A stretch of DNA of 64,000 bases from Massospora cicadina (Eukaryota; Entomophthoromycota; Entomophthoromycetes; Entomophthorales; Entomophthoraceae): positions 1 through 64,000 of the forward strand of contig JAKSZP010014446.1 in the NCBI GenBank assembly GCA_022478985.1. Reading direction: 5' to 3'. Below, piece by piece: positions 58,690 through 64,000 of the stretch. The notes beneath the pieces were generated by a model. The model made no database searches. It was not told the origin of the DNA and saw nothing but the letters and a program-made list of their open reading frames with translations. The position numbers were made by a program, and so were the translations under genes. Numbering within the stretch: position 1 is the first letter of the stretch; each line of letters starts with the position of its first letter.

Positions 58690-60060
58690 TAGTTGTGTTT
58701 AGCCAAATTTAAGAAGAAGATCCTAACAAACATGTCTTATAAGAATGAACTATGCAAGCTTTGGATGTAACTAGAGACCGTCAGCAAGAATGCGCTCAAA
58801 TTGGCATCACAAACCAATTTCACTGAATCAAAAGATTGGTTGATGAAGGCTGAGGGAGAGATTAAACCAGTGGGAAAAATCAGCAACTACCTCTTTTGAA
58901 AAATCAACTCCTTGAAGCGCAAGGAGGGTGAACTTATTAAGGAAATTTTATTCCTGAAGACAGACTGTGAAGCGGACTGAGAATGCATATGCTGGCTTAC
59001 TGAAGAGATAGCATGACATTTGGAGTGCCTAGAAAAACTGGAGGACCATAAATTTGACTGTGCACAAATAAAGGGAAAAAGCTGAATATAAAACACCTAA
59101 AACTCCAGTTGGAAAGAATAACCCACCCAGAAATATGCCTGGGTCATTTGGAGCAATTTTTTAGATAGAACCCAATCAATTCAATGGTTAATAGAGTCAT
59201 TAGATGGGATACACCTGTTAGTGGAACCACAGATGAACTTTGAAGCACAATAAAATTACCCGCGTTCCATTGGGATATTGACCCTGCATTTTCTGACTAT
59301 TTGAGTTGACAATGTTTGGTTTTTCTGACTGACAGAAAGCAGTTACTTTTATGAACTGCCTAACAGATTGTCAGAATCTAGTGTTACCCCATCAAAACTG
59401 GGACAACTGGTCTTATCAGAAAGCCAAAAAAAGCCATCATGCTAGAATCAAGAGACCCATGAAGATTTCTAACCACAAACAAAAATTTATGGGGATTCAA
59501 TTCCATTAAGATGAGACCGTAGTAGCTTTTACAGACCAATTTATCAGGAGTCACAGATCCTAGCTGGTGTGTAAGTGCTAATGGATTTTGAACCCTGAAT
59601 CGTGATGCAAGCAGCGTTATGAACCTATCATGATTTGCACAGAACTTTGGCTTCAGTGTTAGTAATGCAAATGACCACATCTAAAATGGTGGATCATTTA
59701 AAAATGTTAGGAGCCGCTTTTTAAGCCCTAAACAGATATTTTTATTGATCCAAAGTTGATCTTAAAACATTATGAAATTTGCCAAGATGAATAAAGAGTA
59801 AGCAAATCGAGTCATGTCAGGAAATAAGCCCAAAGGTCAGAAAGAAATTAGACAAGCTGCTAATCTGCTGCCACCAGTGTGGTAAATCTTGACACATAGC
59901 CGCCTAACGTTGGGGCAAGAATCCCAAGGAGCAGGTTACCTTAGTCCAGGAGAAGGAGAAAGAAGAAGTCAGGAGTCAGGAAAAGGTCCCGCAGTTTAGA
60001 GAAGGTTCAATCTGGCACCACAGTTAAACCTCTTCCTCCCAGTATAATGGATTTACAATA
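58690..60060 (+). pseudogene. gag: gag region of element G
   Basis: Broken frames with charged helical composition. Near 59865-59925 a degraded CCHC-like motif (CCHQCGKS) is visible, followed by a Lys/Glu-rich stretch. Stops at many positions, often TGA for Trp or Arg. Confidence 0.6.
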
Positions 60061-60374
60061 TAGAAATTTCCAATCCCTTTGTAGATGATGAAAGAACTGA
60101 CCCATTATATCAAGTCGTTAACATGGATGTAAACGCCATCACTTGAGCCAAAATGAAGGGAATTGACCCTGAAATCATGTAGGAAGTGACTTGACCATAT
60201 GCTCATCAGTCATTGGACAAGATTAGATCGCTGAGAACCAGGAGGAGTTATTCAAGACAAGTTTAGATGAGGAAACGTATCCATTTCAAATAGCGCAATC
60301 AATGAATCTTTCCATGATCTATCCGTGCAACTAATTTATTCTTTTGATTAAGCACATAACACCTTCATTACTCA

Positions 60375-60447
60375 TTGAATACCCTATTTTTTTAGTACTA
60401 GATGGTCCCAACCCAAGGGGGATTCATCGATATTTGAATACCCTATT
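60375..60447 (-). mobile_element. About 42-nt retroposon with poly(A) and 14-bp target duplication (copy 2)
   Basis: TTGAATACCCTATT occurs at 60375-60388 and 60434-60447. Between them, read on the minus strand, ATATCGATGAATCC...ATCTAGTACT and then A residues, the same body as copy 1 (23959-24008) with a C or two fewer in the C-run. It sits in pol of element G. Confidence 0.85.
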
Positions 60448-60489
60448 ACAATATTCAGATTGTACCTATGCGGATATTATAGTTAGCTG

Positions 60490-60740
60490 AGTGAGAGTGA
60501 GGGCAGTCATTTACAGTGGAGCACCCATTAACATTTATTATAACAAATTGGTGAAACAAATAAAGATTTCTTGAGACCTAGAACACCGGAAAAATACAGA
60601 ATGTCTGGACCAGATATGACAATATCCTGTTGAGCCTACAGTGCACTGCCACTCCAGTTCGGTTCACTTGTGGTATCAGCTCCTGGTATCTAGTTGGTAA
60701 ACCAGAGTTACAATTTCTTTATCAGGACAAAGTTCCTAAG
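60490..60740 (+). pseudogene. Protease region of element G
   Basis: YSGAPINIYYNKLVKQIKIS is the protease loop with the catalytic DTG altered to YSG. The second half is frameshifted (LPLQFGSLVVSAP-type words near 60650). Confidence 0.7.
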
Positions 60741-61539
60741 AAAATATGGAGTGAAATGAAAATTTTGAGGAACTTACCCTGACCATTTTGGGGCAGACCC
60801 CGCCCTTGATATATCAGCAGGAAAGAGAACCGCCAATGACTAAGAAGAACAATTTTGTAAACTTGAATTTCAATGATGACAATGTTCCCATTCAGTATAG
60901 GTTAGTTGGGGAAAAATGGAGAGAGATGCTGAAGGAGATCCTGGAAAATAGTGTGATCCCCTTGAGAACTAAGATTACAAACACTCTACTGTCTGGGATA
61001 CAAATAATTGTTAACTCAGGAATAACGCTCAAGATCCAAGAGCAACTATATGGAGAAGTCGTTGGTCCATATAGGAAATCAAAGAAATAAACCATAGGTA
61101 GCGCTGTGGATAAATATGCTGGGTAACAGAGATATAAACGTGCTACTGGCTACTCTGGGAAAGAAACTGATGAATATAGATAAAATTAATCATCACATTT
61201 CTACATTAATCTTAATGGCAGAGATCAGAAAGTTTCATGATTTGGAATGCTATCTGAAATGGGATTTCCAGAAGAAAATGCCAAAAGTGTCAATGTTTTA
61301 GTAGATCAGCAGCAGCTGGCTAAATTTTATGATTAGCTCAAGAATATGTGCTCTGACTATTTGAGAAGTATCTGGTGATATTCGCCCAAGATGACCATGA
61401 CTTGTGATGCGCAAAGAATGTGATTCATAAGGTTGACACTGTGGGATATTAGTCAATAAGAATAAAGACCTGTTCGAAGGTCTAGAGCTGCTGAAGCTGG
61501 TCAGCAAAGAAATCAGCAAGCTAGTAGAGCATGGACTCC
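60741..61539 (+). pseudogene. pol linker of element G
   Basis: Open frame 60788-61090 of 100 codons has no catalytic motif; by position it is the protease-RT linker. Confidence 0.5.
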
Positions 61540-62100
61540 ATCATTTCTTCATTGAGTCCATGGGCGAGTCCAACCCTTATAGTTAGAAAGAAAGATGGAT
61601 CAGATTGAGTAGTGATTGATTATTGCCAATTGGACAAAATCACTAAGAAGGATTCTTATACATTTCCAAGGATCAATGACATATTCGATCACCTAGAGAA
61701 CGCCTAAAACTTTTCAGCAAAGGACTTGATTTTGGGATATTGGCAAATTGATTTGCCATAGGAGAACCAAGAAAAATGTACAATCATTACTACACAGGTA
61801 CTTTATTAGATGAACCAAATGCCCTAGAAATTGTGTAATGCACCAGTCACATTCTAAAGAGCAATAGACTCTATCCTTGTTGATCTGGCTAACCTTCTTC
61901 CTAGTATATCTTTATGATATAAATGTATTCATCATGATCTTCAAGGAGCATTTGGAGCACTATAAAAAAGTGTTCAAGCATTTGGAGAAGATAAACTTGA
62001 AAATCAAGCCAAAGAAATGCCATTTTCTTCAAGAAGAAGCTTGAGTACGTGGGATTTGTTATCAACTCCAGTGGGCTGCAACCCAGCAGTAGAAGATTAT
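61540..62100 (+). pseudogene. Reverse transcriptase of element G
   Basis: SPTLIVRKKDGSD, VIDYCQLDKITKKDSYTFPR (usual YRQL with Arg to Cys), then FSAKDLILGYWQIDLP. The YxDD box is frameshifted (YLYDIN near 61910). Confidence 0.75.
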
Positions 62101-62710
62101 GGCAATTACACAGACTATAATTCCAAAGAGTGTTTGGTATACTAAGTATTTTTGGGATGGTCAGCTACTATTGCGATTTTCTAAAAGATTTTGCAAAAAT
62201 TATAAAGCCTTTATTTTATTTATAAAGGATCTGAAAAAAGGATACATGTGGAGCGAAGAAGTCCAAGAGTCATTTGATGAATTAAGCTGATATCTGATGA
62301 CCAGTCCTGTCTTAAAGTACCCAAATTTCAATTGACTTCATCGTCCAAATTATTACATCATTGACAGCGATTGGTGCCGTTTTAAGTCAAGTATATGAAG
62401 ACAGGGAAGAACATCTGATGGCCAATGTGAGCCAAACACCAATTCCAGCGGAGAAGAATTATACCATGACAGAGCATGAATGCTTTATGATGATCTATGT
62501 GTGAAAGCAATTCTGAGTGTACATCCATGGAAAGCACTTCAAGTGGTTATGGACCACTTGTCTTTATGATGGCTCCATAACCTGAAGGAACCAAAGGGGT
62601 GACTGACACAATGGGCTTTAAATTTATAAGCCTACAATTTCAAGATACTACACTGGGCTGGTGCAGCGCATCAAAACGCTGACGGATTATCAAGATTGCA
62701 TGTAGTCCAA
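62101..62710 (+). pseudogene. RNase H of element G
   Basis: After the connection, a DS-A-IGAVLSQV-type motif near 62350-62390 and MTEHECFMMIYV near 62467-62500; end at about HQNADGLSRLH (62670). Confidence 0.65.
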
Positions 62711-62879
62711 GTTGTCTTCCATCAAGCAGATGAGTTATTCCAAAGGATGATTGAAGGCAATTTCAGGGATGAGCCCTGAAAAGTAAGGTGCACTAAAGGA
62801 ATTAATTGATAACTCCAAGATGAAAAGTGGGCAAAAATTCATACTATCGTTGGAAAACAGTTTTTATTCTCAGAGCTGT

Positions 62880-63908
62880 CAGAACGAGCGGAAATAATCT
62901 GAGCTTCACACAAAATCATCACCATGGCGGCCTGAGGAAAACTATATACTGTATTTGCCAGTACTACTTCTAGGAATCGATTAACTATGATGTTGCTGAC
63001 TACCAGCTTGTTAAGTGGAATCTAACTCCACAAACCTCATAAGAATGTGACAGGATACAGGCTATTAAACTCTGGATTCATGTGGCACACTGTGTCCATA
63101 GACTTGATGAGACCCCTGAGTATCAGAACAAGAGGTGCTAAATACATCATAGTGTAATATACTATCTAACTAGATGGGTTAAAGCCAAAGCCTTGAGCAA
63201 AGTGAATACTGTGACCACAGAGAAGTTCACCTTGATCAAGTAGTATACTTGCATGGATGCAGCAAGTACTTTTGATAGACAATGAAACCAATTTTACCTC
63301 CAATGTAATCCCAAGGCTTAACAAACTGATGTGGATAAGAAAGCAGTATTAGTTTCATACAGACCAGAAACAAAAGGAATGGTGGAACTAGTTAACAGAA
63401 TGCTAGCCTTGGTGCTAAGAAAATTGATCGCAGTGAAAAATTCTGCTTGAGGGAACTTACCTAAGTTTGGTTACCTTTGCCTACAACATAATTCATCATA
63501 TGGTGACAGGAAAAACGTCATTCAAATTACTTTACAGTTGAAGGGCAGCCTTACCACCAATTTTGTATTCTGCCAAAGAGCCAGCAGCTGGAATGAGTGC
63601 CAAACAATACCCAAACCAACTGGCCAGTAAAATTATCAAACTGAAACTGCAGGCATTTTATACCACTTTAAAGAAAAAGATTAAAGAAAAGTTGACGGAC
63701 AACAAGAACTGACCAGCAATACAAGAGTACCATGTGGGGATAGGGTAGCCTATTGCGACACCCATGGTTTTAGATGAAATATAGCAGGATGCTTTGTGGT
63801 CAGGTCTGTTTAAAGTGATAACCAAGTCAGCAACTGATTCCCACACAATCAAAAACATTGTGGATGGTTATATAGTGAAGCGTGTTAATATGAAATATCT
63901 CAATTATT
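62880..63908 (+). pseudogene. Integrase of element G
   Basis: Zinc region HNHHHGGLRKTIYCICQYYF, then WHTVSIDLMRPL-type words (about 63080-63120), LLIDNETNFTSNVIPRLNKL with the second Asp, and SYRPETKGMVELVNRMLALV with the Glu. C-terminal part ends at about 63908. Confidence 0.75.
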
Positions 63909-64000
63909 GAATCTAGGGGAGTATTAAGTGCAATATTCTCAAGGGACTAATGAACCTAGAATAAATAAGTCAAGTCCTAGTGTTGATCAAGTCCCAAAAG
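63909..64000 (+). repeat. Start of the 3' LTR of element G (partial)
   Basis: Follows the purine run AGGGGAG. The LTR probably begins at or near TGCAATATTC (63929). The remainder is outside the window. Confidence 0.5.

Larger units (their letters stand above)
58671..64000 (+). mobile_element. Ty3/gypsy element G, internal region, cut by the window edge
   Basis: Primer site at 58671-58688, then gag, protease, RT, RNase H and integrase in order; integrase ends at about 63908 and a purine run AGGGGAG (63914-63920) introduces the 3' LTR, which leaves the window. There is no extra block between integrase and LTR. Heavily decayed. Confidence 0.8.

Noticed and set aside
1..64000. CRISPR arrays, bacterial operons, phage genes or rRNA
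   Set aside because: No spaced direct repeats, no Shine-Dalgarno-led gene clusters and no rRNA-like sequence were seen; the spliced gene shows the DNA is eukaryotic.

Overview
The window looks like a transposon-choked stretch of a fungal nuclear genome. One host gene is supported, at 1930-4821. It has a signal peptide, four thioredoxin-fold domains, a C-terminal membrane anchor and six introns; five of these are only 33-46 nt, and four carry a TTAAC branch-like site just before the acceptor. It reads as a membrane-anchored protein disulfide isomerase of the ER (Eps1/TMX-like). Tiny introns plus dense Ty3/gypsy, LINE and SINE copies would fit an early-diverging fungus with an inflated genome (for example an entomophthoralean). 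That assignment is inference; no rRNA or marker gene is present to settle it.

Layout: 1-1110 is a LINE-type remnant with a 3' tail. 1930-4821 is the host gene. Two tRNA-type SINE-like elements sit at 5609-5880 (-) and 6708-6852 (+), separated by AT-rich foldback sequence. 7681-24902 is a Ty3/gypsy element (A) whose 5' LTR carries a 1.07-kb insertion and whose pol is split by a second complete but decayed Ty3 element (B, 13891-21372). 24937-30901 is a chromodomain-bearing Ty3 element on the minus strand (C). 30902-34639 is a 5'-truncated relative of C on the plus strand (E), so the two form a large inverted repeat. 34640-46090 is a Ty3 element (F) split by a 5.3-kb LINE (39662-44934) bounded by a 15-bp target duplication. 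A minus-strand Ty3 element (H) is split inside gag by the best preserved element of the window (D, 47808-55320). The last part, about 58671-64000, is another Ty3 element (G), cut at the window edge.

All elements carry stop codons and frameshifts, many of the kind made by C:G to T:A change. The host gene is open throughout. D keeps an intact protease DTG motif, a YLDD reverse transcriptase motif and a D,D,E integrase triad, yet still has several stops.

Items most likely to be new: (1) a retroposed unit of only about 42 nt plus poly(A), in two copies, each with its own long target duplication, one with a matching empty site in the partner LTR; (2) a 1.3-kb block with antisense coding character between integrase and the 3' LTR of D; (3) a coding-like block inside the LTRs of the C/E family whose differences are largely synonymous; (4) a shared 3' tail between the LINE remnant and the SINEs. 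Five of the Ty3 elements share one primer-binding-site sequence, so they appear to use the same tRNA primer.
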